Notes: a model not told the origin generated them from the letters alone. DNA of 64,000 bases from an uncultured Bacteroidota bacterium (GCA_903901055.1 CAIUPO010000072.1:1-64000); one strand, 5' to 3'; counted from the first letter of the stretch, positions 45,362 through 54,069 are shown. A program made the numbers and translations.

Positions 45362-45426
45362 TCGCTCCTACGGAGCTTTGATTTGTGTTTCGTTTTGTAT
45401 GCTATTAAGATTTATCCCCTACGGGG
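45362..45426. repeat. REP-like palindromes right of the transposase
   Basis: TCGCTCCTACGGAGCT (45362-45377) is the perfect inverse of the left element, and a variant CCCCTACGGGG lies at 45416-45426. All share the stem-TAC-stem or stem-ATA-stem design. Confidence 0.7.
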
Positions 45427-45461
45427 AATTTTTGGTTAAGTAAAATTACTAATCTTCTAAA

Positions 45462-45845
45462 TTAATGGGGTTTTTGCTTCTTAAAATAGACAGTATCGGT
45501 ATTACAATATTTTACTTTCACAAGTTTCCCTTTTTTATATTCTTCAATACTTGATAATTTGCCATCCTCTGTGTAAATTTTCCATACCCCATCTTCCACC
45601 GAATATTTTCTTTTCTTAATCATTCTTCCTTCCGACTCCACTCTACCATTTTTGTAGTAAGACCTCCATATTCCACTATCGCATTCAATAAAAGGATGAA
45701 ATTCTCCAGGTACAGGATTTGCTGGAGAATATTCAGTATAAAAACTAGTGTCTTTTTTACTTTTATTACTATCCTTATTACTTTGACATAAAGCGTAGAT
45801 GTTGCAAAAGCCCAAAAAAGTTAGAATTATTAAAACCTTTTTCAT
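45462..45845 (-). CDS. Secreted YwqK/MORN-like protein
   Basis: A 127-residue protein with a signal peptide (cleavage near ALCQ/SN), a Lys/Ser-rich linker, and two MORN-variant units typical of the YwqK family: GIWRSYYKNGRVESEGRMIK and GVWKIYTEDGKLSSIEEYKKG. The family is sometimes labelled a toxin-antitoxin component, but no partner is adjacent and a secreted form is common in Bacteroidota. Role unknown. Confidence 0.65.
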   Translation of the reverse strand: MKKVLIILTFLGFCNIYALCQSNKDSNKSKKDTSFYTEYSPANPVPGEFHPFIECDSGIWRSYYKNGRVESEGRMIKKRKYSVEDGVWKIYTEDGKLSSIEEYKKGKLVKVKYCNTDTVYFKKQKPH

Positions 45846-45897
45846 CTTTCAAATCTACTATTTATTTGAAATGAAAAGATTTAGAATAGAAGAATCC

Positions 45898-48342
45898 TCA
45901 AGTCCCGAACTTAAGGTCCTTATGTTCAGATTCTGCAACAAGATTTTTAATTTGGCTTATGGCATACTCCATCCTGTCGAGTGTTTCAAAATACGGGAAT
46001 CCGAAACGAAGAATATGGTATTCTTTATTACCTATTTTATGATTCTTGATGCACTTAATATGTACCTGCCGCTCATTCAGCGCCATGTATAAAGGATAGG
46101 GATCGTAATTTGTAAATGCAACAGAAATAAACGGAGAGTTCATTGTATTGTTGAGAAAAATGAAATCCGTTTTCAAACAAACCAATGCCTCTGCGAGTTT
46201 CTTTTGAAACCAGTTTGCAAGCATGGCGGAGCGCTGAAACACTTTGTCCTTGCCCACTTTTTTATACAGTTTCAAAGATTCAAGCACAGCGGGATAAAGC
46301 ATAAAATCTTGTCCACCCGGAATACTCAATGATTCGATATCCGAATCAGCAGCAATGCCATGGCCACTCCAATACATAGAGTGTATCCAGTTTTTAAAAC
46401 TATTCTTAACCCAAATCAATCCCCCGCCATGTGGCCCGAAGAGCCATTTATGGGTACTACCAACCAACACATCGGCATCTCCAAATGGAAGGTCAAGTAT
46501 TCCTATTGATTGGGCAACATCAATTATTACCTTACAATCGGGTGCAATTTTCTTAAAGAACTTAGCCCATTCCACAGCCGGAGACTTGCTTCCGGTATCG
46601 TAATAAACATGTGAGAAAAATGTAATATGAGGCTTTATCTCTTCTATTTTCCTTTTCAGTAAATCTTTATCTTCCCGCGTAGCATCATTCAGATAGTGCA
46701 CCTCGTATTCCGGCATATTTTCAAAACAGCCAATGCCTCCCTGGTGTTCATGTTCTGTTGTAATGATTCTATAAGGTCCACTACCCTCGCTATGAAGAAC
46801 ACGCAACATAGACAACGAAAGATGATTAAGCGTTTGCGATGTACTATGCACTACCATTGAATGGTAGCCCGGTGAAGGCCATAATTCATTACACAACTCC
46901 TGAATTTCCTCCTGGCACTTTCTGCCATATTCGTACATACCCAATGGATGGGCTTCAATTTCATTTGCCTTAGCTGTAAAAAGGCGGGCATGCTTCACAG
47001 CTTCCGATGGGGTTCCCAGTGTGCCCGGATTAAGGTTTATGCGCTTTGAATGGAAATTTTCTTTCCTGAATTTTGTCCAATATGATTCATCTGTTATTTT
47101 TTCCTCCCCTTTCTCATCAACAATAATGCGGCTACTCTCTGCAAGTAACTTTTCTTTCATTTTGGCATCATCAGTCCAATTTATTACAGGAGGGAAGATG
47201 CTTGTTGATATCCTGTCTTTGTGTTGAGCTATAAGATGGAGTGTTTCTCTGATTATATCTGCAAAAGGAGAATGAACAATTCGTTCATCAATATAATCGG
47301 TATGAATATCAAACTCCGATTTTTTTTCCGGGCGCTCCATGCGTGGATCATACGCATCATGCTTTACAGTTACTTTATATCCTTCCTCATTGGCAATAAA
47401 CCGCACCGCTTCTGCCAGTTCATTAATGGAAAAATTGCCAACAGTAACATGATTAATAACTTTATGTACACCCGCTTTCGGTGCTTCATCGGCTAAAGAT
47501 GCAAGTGAATTAACCGAATCTTTAAGGCACATTAAACCGGTGCGTTGTTTTCCAGTACCATACACGGTTAACGGATGCCCAATTACAGCCTGGGCCAGAA
47601 AACGATTCAAAACGGTTCCGAAGGCTTCATCATAATCTAAACGGGTACGTAGTTCAGGGCAGTCCATCATCTCGTCTGTAACGTTTCCGAAAATGGTTGA
47701 CTGCATAACATCGGTTATCCTTAAGCCCCATTTACGGCAAGCCATAGCCACATAATTGGTATCGTTAATTTTCGAGACGTGGTAAATATCATCTGCCTCC
47801 CGTGGGAAAGGCATTGGCTTATCGGCTTTTTTACCTCTGAATTCCGGTTGAAAATACCCCTCCGCAATATCTATTCCTGATTTGGCATACTCCCCAAAAG
47901 AGCCTAATTTTATTATGTGCGTATCGGGGACATGTTTCTTTACGGCCCATAAAAGCCGCATATTTCCCGCTTCATTATTCAGCAGGGTGAACATAGCCTC
48001 CTCCTCCCCTTTCATTGAATATGGAGCAGAACATTGTTGGGCAAGGTGATATATTATACCAGGCTGTTCATATTTTATAAGCTCATCAAGTTTGGGGGTA
48101 TTCATATCCATATTTATATACCTGATGTTATTCAGGTTATGGATTTTATGAAAGGCCTTAATTCTTTCCTCAGGTGGGGCTATAGGAATAATAGAGTCTG
48201 AACCTTGTGTTTTAACCACATTTCTCCTCCACTGATTATCAACAATAATAATCTTGCTTTCAGGATGCGTTGCCGCCAGCCTCATTGAGAGGGGCCAGCC
48301 GAAATATCCATCTCCGCCTAATATCAGGAATGTTTTGTACAA
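45898..48342 (-). CDS. Fusion: SQD1-like nucleotide-sugar dehydratase + class V PLP aminotransferase/desulfurase-like domain
   Basis: An 814-residue two-domain protein. Residues 1-385 match the UDP-sulfoquinovose synthase (SQD1/SqdB) branch of extended SDR enzymes: NAD loop GGDGYFG (9-15), QCSAPYSM (103-110), LGSFGEY with Ser148, catalytic YHVSK (Tyr187, Lys191), and LRTRLDYDEAFGTVLNRF with HPLTVYGTGKQ (256-266). Residues 425-805 are a class V (NifS/isopenicillin epimerase-like) PLP domain with Asp608 in IIDVAQS and Schiff-base Lys632 in GSTHKWLFGPHGG. The usual catalytic Cys loop of cysteine desulfurases is not evident; only HIKCIK (Cys764) lies nearby. The TTG start is forced because TAA immediately precedes it and the Rossmann strand begins there. 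No SqdX or other glycosyltransferase is adjacent. Confidence 0.8.
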   Translation of the reverse strand: MYKTFLILGGDGYFGWPLSMRLAATHPESKIIIVDNQWRRNVVKTQGSDSIIPIAPPEERIKAFHKIHNLNNIRYINMDMNTPKLDELIKYEQPGIIYHLAQQCSAPYSMKGEEEAMFTLLNNEAGNMRLLWAVKKHVPDTHIIKLGSFGEYAKSGIDIAEGYFQPEFRGKKADKPMPFPREADDIYHVSKINDTNYVAMACRKWGLRITDVMQSTIFGNVTDEMMDCPELRTRLDYDEAFGTVLNRFLAQAVIGHPLTVYGTGKQRTGLMCLKDSVNSLASLADEAPKAGVHKVINHVTVGNFSINELAEAVRFIANEEGYKVTVKHDAYDPRMERPEKKSEFDIHTDYIDERIVHSPFADIIRETLHLIAQHKDRISTSIFPPVINWTDDAKMKEKLLAESSRIIVDEKGEEKITDESYWTKFRKENFHSKRINLNPGTLGTPSEAVKHARLFTAKANEIEAHPLGMYEYGRKCQEEIQELCNELWPSPGYHSMVVHSTSQTLNHLSLSMLRVLHSEGSGPYRIITTEHEHQGGIGCFENMPEYEVHYLNDATREDKDLLKRKIEEIKPHITFFSHVYYDTGSKSPAVEWAKFFKKIAPDCKVIIDVAQSIGILDLPFGDADVLVGSTHKWLFGPHGGGLIWVKNSFKNWIHSMYWSGHGIAADSDIESLSIPGGQDFMLYPAVLESLKLYKKVGKDKVFQRSAMLANWFQKKLAEALVCLKTDFIFLNNTMNSPFISVAFTNYDPYPLYMALNERQVHIKCIKNHKIGNKEYHILRFGFPYFETLDRMEYAISQIKNLVAESEHKDLKFGT

Positions 48343-48495
48343 TTATGGTATAAAATTGGATTTCAATAGGTAAAACTACAATTATTACGATACTAACTTA
48401 AAAAAGTTCCAATTATTTTAAATAATAAGGAGTGTCGATTGTGTCCTACCTCAATTAACTTAGGCTTAAGCCCTTAATCGGTTAGCTACAGTAAG

Positions 48496-49152
48496 TCAAA
48501 CAGTTTGTGCCTCAAAACAAATAAAAACCAGCCCGGTTTTTGATTTTATCCCGAATTTGTTAAAAATCCCCTCCCGATAACCATCAACGGTTCTATGTAG
48601 AACATTCATCTTATCAGCTATCTGGTCGTATGTATATTCCTTGTCGCTGCAAACCAATTTCAAAAACTCCCTCTCTCTAGAGCTCATTCTTTCTAAAATA
48701 AGTTCCTGTTCACTTTTTTTAACCTCTTTATGGTTCGATTGCAGCGAATAGACTAAAAACTCATTATGATAATATCCACTCCGGAATATTTCACTAATAG
48801 CGCTTTTCAACTCAGCTGCCTCACAGTTCTTTTTCAAATAACCTCTTACCCCTAAACGGAACAATTTGACAATTAATTTTTCATCATCACTTACTGTTAA
48901 CACCAGTACCGGTATCTTGACCTGCATTGCGTTCAGTCTTTCCACCACTTCATCCCCATTCATTCCGGGCATGTTAATGTCGAGTACAATTAAATCTACT
49001 CCGGGCTTTTCAATGATAAACTCAAGGAAATCGCCACCATTATCAAATTGATTGGTGATATGATAAGGACCAAGTTTTTCAATTAATTCCTTAAGTCCGT
49101 TGCGGATAATAACGTGATCATCCAACAGTATTATGTTCTTTTTTGCTTCCAT
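48496..49152 (-). CDS. NarL/LuxR-family response regulator
   Basis: A 218-residue regulator. The receiver has Asp58 in LIVLDINMPGMNG and a switch in LVLTVSD. The C-terminal GerE-type HTH has MSSREREFLKLVC and YDQIADKMNVLHRTVDGYREGIFNKFGIKSK. It lies 14 bp after its partner kinase gene. Target genes are unknown; the phased TCCCGTA sites at 51705-51767 are candidates. Confidence 0.88.
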   Translation of the reverse strand: MEAKKNIILLDDHVIIRNGLKELIEKLGPYHITNQFDNGGDFLEFIIEKPGVDLIVLDINMPGMNGDEVVERLNAMQVKIPVLVLTVSDDEKLIVKLFRLGVRGYLKKNCEAAELKSAISEIFRSGYYHNEFLVYSLQSNHKEVKKSEQELILERMSSREREFLKLVCSDKEYTYDQIADKMNVLHRTVDGYREGIFNKFGIKSKTGLVFICFEAQTV

Positions 49153-49166
49153 AACTTAGATTGTTC

Positions 49167-49961
49167 TTAAACCTGTAATTTCATTAACGGTACTTTTTTC
49201 AAATTCGTTTTACATCCATTTCCGGCCGATGAAATAATTGTACACTCCAAACCGGCCCATTTCGCACGTTTTATTATATTCCTCAAACCAGATGCCTTAT
49301 CTGACTTTAATATATTTTCAACATCAAAACCTTTGCCATCATCTTCAATTTTCAATTCAAAATTCCCTGCCTCATTATTGATTGAAATCGTTACATTCTT
49401 GGCAAGGGAATGGCGCAGCGAATTTTGTATTATTTCCTGAAAAATACGGAACAACATTAGTTCCTGATTCTTGTCAAGGTTTGAACTTCCATGCGGGGCT
49501 TGCCAATGCACCTCGTATCTGCGTAATGCTTTAATCCTGTTAACTTCCAAATCTATCGCAGCAATCAAACCAATGTGACCAATGTAATCGTTATTTAAAG
49601 TACGGCTAAGCATCCTTACATGCTGCATTACTTCGGCAAGATAAGTGTCCATAGGTTTAAACCCTTCAGTCAATTCCGGATGATCCAGTTTTTGGTTTTC
49701 AAGATGTATCTTCACTGCAGTTAGCAATTGGCCGATATCATCATGCAGTTCCTGGCCTAATTGCCCTAATGTTTGCTCGCTTACTTCCGTTTCAACTTGC
49801 CTTAATTCACGTTCATAATTCAGTTTATTTTCGGCCAGTTCCATTTGCTGTTTTAATCGTTGTCTGCCCGAAATAAAAATAACCAGCACTATCCCGGCAA
49901 CCAGCAACAACATCAGGAGTGTGATGCTGGCAATAGATAATGCAATTTCGGAGCTACTCAT
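49167..49961 (-). CDS. NarX-type sensor histidine kinase (HisKA_3)
   Basis: A 264-residue kinase with one TM (7-30), a coiled-coil linker, the HisKA_3 box LGQELHDDIGQLLTAV (His73) and an HATPase with EIIQNSLRHS and DDGKGFD. It has no sensing domain of its own. Its start overlaps by 8 bp the end of a multi-span membrane protein gene, which may supply the sensor. Confidence 0.85.
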   Translation of the reverse strand: MSSSEIALSIASITLLMLLLVAGIVLVIFISGRQRLKQQMELAENKLNYERELRQVETEVSEQTLGQLGQELHDDIGQLLTAVKIHLENQKLDHPELTEGFKPMDTYLAEVMQHVRMLSRTLNNDYIGHIGLIAAIDLEVNRIKALRRYEVHWQAPHGSSNLDKNQELMLFRIFQEIIQNSLRHSLAKNVTISINNEAGNFELKIEDDGKGFDVENILKSDKASGLRNIIKRAKWAGLECTIISSAGNGCKTNLKKVPLMKLQV

Positions 49962-50619
49962 TCAGTCCGGTAATTTTTGATAGCACATTTCGACGAACAA
50001 GCCAGAACCCAACGGCGAGCAATAAATAGCGGACGTTCGATAAACCAATTATTATAAAATTGAATAAATAACGATTCATTGTTGGATGGCTTTCTTGTAA
50101 ATAATGTATCAAACTCAGATAAGGTATTACCCCACCAAAATAGAGGACTATTCCTAATGATATCCATATATCAGGGGAACGTTTCCAACTTACGCTCTTT
50201 CGTGTGAACTCAGAGTAGAGTACAAACAAAAAAAGTATAAGTAATAAACCACTCTCAACTATATATCCGTGATTAGAAAAAACTGCGCCCCCTTTAACAA
50301 ACATCTCTATCAGGAAAGCAATAAGGAATAGGCAGTAACCAATCCAAATAAAAAACCTTGCTTTATTTTTCTTAAAATACTCCAATGCAGCCCAAGACAA
50401 AAAACCAGTTTCAATTGGCATGGCAAGATTATATACCCATTGATTATGGTTATTCACTTTTGGGAACAAAAGAATCATATTAGCCAAAATATCAAATAGA
50501 ATATAAGTAACTAATTGAAGGAAAAAAATCTTATAAATAAAATTCATATACCGAAATGAGTATATACCCATACTAAAGGCTATTATTAGAATTAAAGATT
50601 CGTAAATTATGCGTAGCAT
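49954..50619 (-). CDS. Multi-span membrane protein, possible sensory partner of the kinase
   Basis: A 221-residue protein with about seven hydrophobic helices and short loops. No family signature is recognised. It overlaps the NarX-type kinase gene by 8 bp and is the first gene of the three-gene signalling operon. Tight coupling to a kinase lacking a sensor domain suggests it detects the signal or forms a membrane complex with the kinase; that is inference. Confidence 0.6.
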   Translation of the reverse strand: MLRIIYESLILIIAFSMGIYSFRYMNFIYKIFFLQLVTYILFDILANMILLFPKVNNHNQWVYNLAMPIETGFLSWAALEYFKKNKARFFIWIGYCLFLIAFLIEMFVKGGAVFSNHGYIVESGLLLILFLFVLYSEFTRKSVSWKRSPDIWISLGIVLYFGGVIPYLSLIHYLQESHPTMNRYLFNFIIIGLSNVRYLLLAVGFWLVRRNVLSKITGLNE

Positions 50620-50720
50620 ACAAGATTTATCAACGGAACTGGATTATAAAAATAGATAATTTAATCCATCATAACCCTTTGCCTCCTAATATGCCTTTTA
50701 TTATTATTTAGTGATTTATA

Positions 50721-51641
50721 TTATTTTAATTGAAATTGTAGTTCTGAACATTGCGGTGGACACATGCCTGCCAAATCCGCATACACATTATAATACACAC
50801 CACTACCACCGCCAGTACCATGTCCGCCCGGCTGAAGACTATTGGGCCCTAGCATTATTGAATGTTTATAAAAGCTTAGTGTAATAGACATTTTCACCCG
50901 CTGCCCAATGCTTGAAACCTTTACATAGCGGCTGCCGGAATTATTCTTGATTAAAGAATATACTTCCTGAAAACTGAAAATGACTGAATGCACATCACCT
51001 GTGTCGTTATTGGCAGTATAAAAATAGCCTGGGGTCGGATTGTTTAGATGATGCCTGATTCGTATGCTGTCAATATAATTCAAGGAGTCCTTTAAAAACT
51101 GATTTTTATACGGTGCACGCATAAACCCGCTACCTGTATAGCAATAATAGTTACTGTCGAATGGATGGTGATTTGAATAATAGCCTAATTTTGGGGTAAC
51201 TCCTGGCTTGGTGGTAGAGTCTCTATCAAGACTAAGCGCCTTATAATAGAGTTTGACTTTATGGTTGTGCAGCCCATATTTTATTTGCAGTGCGGTAACA
51301 TTATGCACACCGGAATTTTTAGCGCTTGCTGTATCATACAGATTCCTCATATATATGGTATCAACAAGATCATTGAGTGAGTCAATTGATGATAACTTTC
51401 CGCTAACAACAACATACAGGCAAGTGTCCTTTAGCGTGAATCTGTTATTACCGCTGCTGATATGAAGAGTATCCGCATTCACATTCAAACTGTCTTCACC
51501 CGGTAGATAATAATATGCTTGAAATTTTAAAGCGGTTTTAGTTTCATTATTATGCGGGATAGAAATGCAACACAAGAAGGTAATAACAATACAGGCAACG
51601 CCTACAAAAACTTTCATTGATACTAGGGGGAATCGTTTCAT
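50721..51641 (-). CDS. Exported protein of unknown function (possibly lipoprotein)
   Basis: A 306-residue protein with an N-terminal hydrophobic stretch (about 9-26) reaching FLCC, where Cys24 or Cys25 could be lipidated. The mature part is beta-rich with Ser, Tyr and Asn, and a glycine-rich turn GGHGTGGGSG before a Cys pair (CPPQC). It resembles DUF4270-like surface proteins only in general style. Four regularly spaced TCCCGTA words lie 64-126 bp upstream of its ATG. Confidence 0.5.
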   Translation of the reverse strand: MKRFPLVSMKVFVGVACIVITFLCCISIPHNNETKTALKFQAYYYLPGEDSLNVNADTLHISSGNNRFTLKDTCLYVVVSGKLSSIDSLNDLVDTIYMRNLYDTASAKNSGVHNVTALQIKYGLHNHKVKLYYKALSLDRDSTTKPGVTPKLGYYSNHHPFDSNYYCYTGSGFMRAPYKNQFLKDSLNYIDSIRIRHHLNNPTPGYFYTANNDTGDVHSVIFSFQEVYSLIKNNSGSRYVKVSSIGQRVKMSITLSFYKHSIMLGPNSLQPGGHGTGGGSGVYYNVYADLAGMCPPQCSELQFQLK

Positions 51642-51704
51642 AATTAATAGATTGATTGGTTGCTACAAAATTATAAAGCAAACTTTGCCTGCATGTTATT
51701 TTAC

Positions 51705-51767
51705 TCCCGTAAAAGTCCCGTACCTACCCCGGGAAAAGTCCCGTATACGATTTTCATAAAATCCCGT
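51705..51767. promoter_or_regulatory. Phased TCCCGT direct repeats (candidate operator)
   Basis: TCCCGT begins at 51705, 51716, 51739 and 51762. Spacings are 11, 23 and 23 bp, close to one and two helical turns. The last three share the longer word AAAAGTCCCGTA (51711, 51734) or AAAATCCCGTA (51758). The array lies upstream of the 50721-51641 gene in the divergent gap with 51919. This is the pattern expected for cooperative binding of a regulator on one DNA face. Confidence 0.55.
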
Positions 51768-51819
51768 AATGCAAGACAGAATTAATTTTCAATTTCGCAT
51801 CTCATAATAATATTGGAAG

Positions 51820-51906
51820 GGGAGAAACTCATAAAGGAGCGATTGAGATAGTTAAGGAGGCAGATATCAGGGAGCCCCCGGCAGTTCGTCCTGCCGGGGA
51901 TTTTTT
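51820..51906 (+). promoter_or_regulatory. Untranslated leader ending in an intrinsic terminator (attenuator or small RNA)
   Basis: A perfect 9-bp stem CCCCGGCAG/CTGCCGGGG (51876-51884, 51891-51899) with a 6-nt loop, followed by ATTTTTT, ends only 13 bp before ATG 51919. The gene upstream is divergent, so this cannot be its terminator. A weak -7-like TAATATTG near 51808 would give a transcript of roughly 85-90 nt without any ATG. Confidence 0.55.
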
Positions 51907-51918
51907 AAATATACTAAT

Positions 51919-52851
51919 ATGAAAACAAAAGCGGTTATAGCAGGTTATGCAGAAGGGCTAATGTATCCCGGTGTTCCAAACCAACTGAGCTATGAAGAAG
52001 TAAAAAAAGCAGGATGGACAAATATTATTCTGTGCTTATATCATATTGATCAGGCAGGAAATATTAGTTTTAATGACAAACGAATTGTTCAGGATGGTAC
52101 TTATACAGGTTCTTTATACTGGCCCGGAATGATTGGGGGTTTAAAAAATGGTGGAAGTATAAATACAATTTCTGCCTCTATTGGAGGGGAAGGGGTATCT
52201 GATTTCAGAAATATTCAGGCCATTTATGAAGAAAATACGAATTCATTTACCGATACTCAGCTAGAGAAAAATTTTCAAACCTTTCGGAAGACTTTTCCTG
52301 CAATTGATATAATTGATATGGCTTGCGAAGATTATTATGACCCGCTTTCTTTTGTCGCTTTTTGCAAAATGCTAATTGATATGGGCTTCGGAATTTCGTT
52401 CTGCCTTTATAACAACCCCTGGACTTTCCCCCATTTCTGGACAAGTTCACTCGCCCAGCTTGAAAACTACAAACCGGGTGTTGTTAAGTGGTGGAACCTG
52501 CAATGTTATAATGGAGGAGCAGGCAACACACCTCAGCAATGGGCAAAAGCCATTAACAAACTAATTCCGGATTTTAACACAACAGAATTTATAATTGCAG
52601 GAGATTGGAGTATTATACCCAATCTATGCGGAGATAGCCCTGAGCAAGTATCAGAACTTTTTCAAAATTTTGGTTCACAATCCTCCTTAGGTGGTGGCTT
52701 TATTTGGACTATAGATAATATTGTTTTGAACCGTGAAGAAACATCTTCAGCCTGCGGAAAGAATGTTGCCATGAAAGATTATGTGAATGCAATTGCTGAT
52801 GTGTTTAACTATACGGAGGTAAAGATTGTAGAAAAGGTTAGCTGGAAATAG
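51919..52851 (+). CDS. GH18-like (chitinase-fold) protein without signal peptide, altered catalytic motif
   Basis: A 310-residue TIM-barrel-like protein. It has an early strand AVIAGYAEG, the INTISASIGGEG strand (81-92) matching the SxGG motif of family 18, and DIIDMACE (130-137) where family 18 has DxxDxDxE. Asp130, Asp133 and the acid Glu137 are kept, but the middle Asp is Ala135. The late FIWTIDNI strand matches the end of the barrel. There is no signal sequence. It could be a cytosolic glycosidase with changed mechanism or a carbohydrate-binding pseudoenzyme. It is a single-gene unit flanked by a hairpin leader and a terminator. Confidence 0.6.
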   Translation: MKTKAVIAGYAEGLMYPGVPNQLSYEEVKKAGWTNIILCLYHIDQAGNISFNDKRIVQDGTYTGSLYWPGMIGGLKNGGSINTISASIGGEGVSDFRNIQAIYEENTNSFTDTQLEKNFQTFRKTFPAIDIIDMACEDYYDPLSFVAFCKMLIDMGFGISFCLYNNPWTFPHFWTSSLAQLENYKPGVVKWWNLQCYNGGAGNTPQQWAKAINKLIPDFNTTEFIIAGDWSIIPNLCGDSPEQVSELFQNFGSQSSLGGGFIWTIDNIVLNREETSSACGKNVAMKDYVNAIADVFNYTEVKIVEKVSWK

Positions 52852-52929
52852 AAAATTTAAATACTAAAAAGACATTCATAAAATGGTTGATTAGTTTTGT
52901 CATTAATCCCTGTAAAATGAAATGTCTAT

Positions 52930-52960
52930 CCGTCCCGCAATTTTGCGGGATGGTTTTTTT
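52930..52960 (+). terminator. Terminator of the GH18-like gene
   Basis: A 10-bp stem CCGTCCCGCA/TGCGGGATGG (one G-U pair) with a 4-nt loop, followed by seven T. It lies about 80 bp after the stop. Confidence 0.85.
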
Positions 52961-52995
52961 AAGGAGTCGCCAATACTTGCAAATGGAACAGTGTA

Positions 52996-54069
52996 CTATA
53001 AAGGCACGGCAGAAACCGTTTTAGTAGGCCTAACAATCCGTGTATCAAATAAAGGATTTTGATAGTTTTCGATGAAATATCGGCTATCACCAGTATACTC
53101 AACATAATTTTTACATACGTCAGCTATTTTCTTGGCTGAAGTGGCACCATTTTGAAGCGGTGCAAGGCGTTTTAATTCTTCCACATCAAAAAATGAATGC
53201 ACTTCTTTACCAAGCTCAAGGCCTACATAAGTTAATGTTGAATATTGTGTTATTAAAACATCGCAATTAGCAACCATGTGATTAGAGTTTCCGGTTGTAT
53301 AGATTAATGCATCTGCAGGAGCACATTCTTTAATTTCACTCACGGCCCTTTCCATAACTTCGTTAGGATGAAGCTTGAAAATTATTTGCCTTCCCTTTGC
53401 TATATCAACACAACGTTTGATGAATTTTTTACGGTAATCGATTCCATAACATTCACGTATATCAGAAGTGCAAACCAATACATAATTAGTAAGCGGAAAA
53501 TCATTATTCACATAAGAAAACATGTTATCGAAATTGGGCATTCCTGTAGTAATAATCTTATTTTTATCTGTTCCCAATTTTGAAAAACGCTCTTTATAAC
53601 CATCCGAGGCTACACAATATACATCAGCCAGATTCATAGAGCCATTCAGAGATGTACTTAAGGTCATAAATCCGGGCAACCCAAGCATCTTCACAATTTT
53701 ACTCCACGAATTAAAAGGGTCAGTCATCCCTTCCTGAACAAATATGGTTTTTGTATTCTTAAATCGTTTTGGGAAAACCACATCACTGCACATTACAACC
53801 AAGTCGTACTTGTGCCCGTAATTTTCTCCTTTATAGTCAATTTTCTGATTATGTTGCTTTAAATACTCCTCTGCCTTTCTGCGAAACGGATCAGAAAGTA
53901 CTATCTTATCCATTAACGGAGTTTTCAATAACAATCTTACAACAAGTGCATCGTCAAAAACCTGGCTGAAATAACAATCGTACCCGGTTAGCTCCGACGC
54001 AATTTTATGCATCTGTGTTGTCTGGTTTGGAGAACCGGTAAGAAAAAGTATTTTCTTTGTTTTGGGCAT
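52996..54069 (-). CDS. GT-B-fold glycosyltransferase-like protein
   Basis: A 357-residue protein with two Rossmann-like halves. The N-half starts KKILFLTGSPNQTTQMHKIA and includes DLVVMCSDVVFPKRF and FVQEGMTDP. The C-half has VLVCTSDIRECYG, IFKLHPNEVMERA and NCDVLITQYSTLTYVGLELGKEV, the last typical of CDP-glycerophosphotransferase and UDP-GlcNAc 2-epimerase-like enzymes. It probably transfers a sugar or glycerophosphate to an envelope polymer. ATG 54069 is preferred over a TTG six codons upstream. Confidence 0.65.
   Translation of the reverse strand: MPKTKKILFLTGSPNQTTQMHKIASELTGYDCYFSQVFDDALVVRLLLKTPLMDKIVLSDPFRRKAEEYLKQHNQKIDYKGENYGHKYDLVVMCSDVVFPKRFKNTKTIFVQEGMTDPFNSWSKIVKMLGLPGFMTLSTSLNGSMNLADVYCVASDGYKERFSKLGTDKNKIITTGMPNFDNMFSYVNNDFPLTNYVLVCTSDIRECYGIDYRKKFIKRCVDIAKGRQIIFKLHPNEVMERAVSEIKECAPADALIYTTGNSNHMVANCDVLITQYSTLTYVGLELGKEVHSFFDVEELKRLAPLQNGATSAKKIADVCKNYVEYTGDSRYFIENYQNPLFDTRIVRPTKTVSAVPL

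Noticed and set aside
45462-45845. Toxin-antitoxin pair around the YwqK-like gene.
   Set aside because: The protein has a signal peptide and no partner gene of suitable size is adjacent; the toxin-antitoxin label for this family is weakly founded.
51876-51906. Hairpin as terminator of the preceding gene.
   Set aside because: The preceding gene is transcribed away on the minus strand, so the hairpin can only act on a plus-strand leader.
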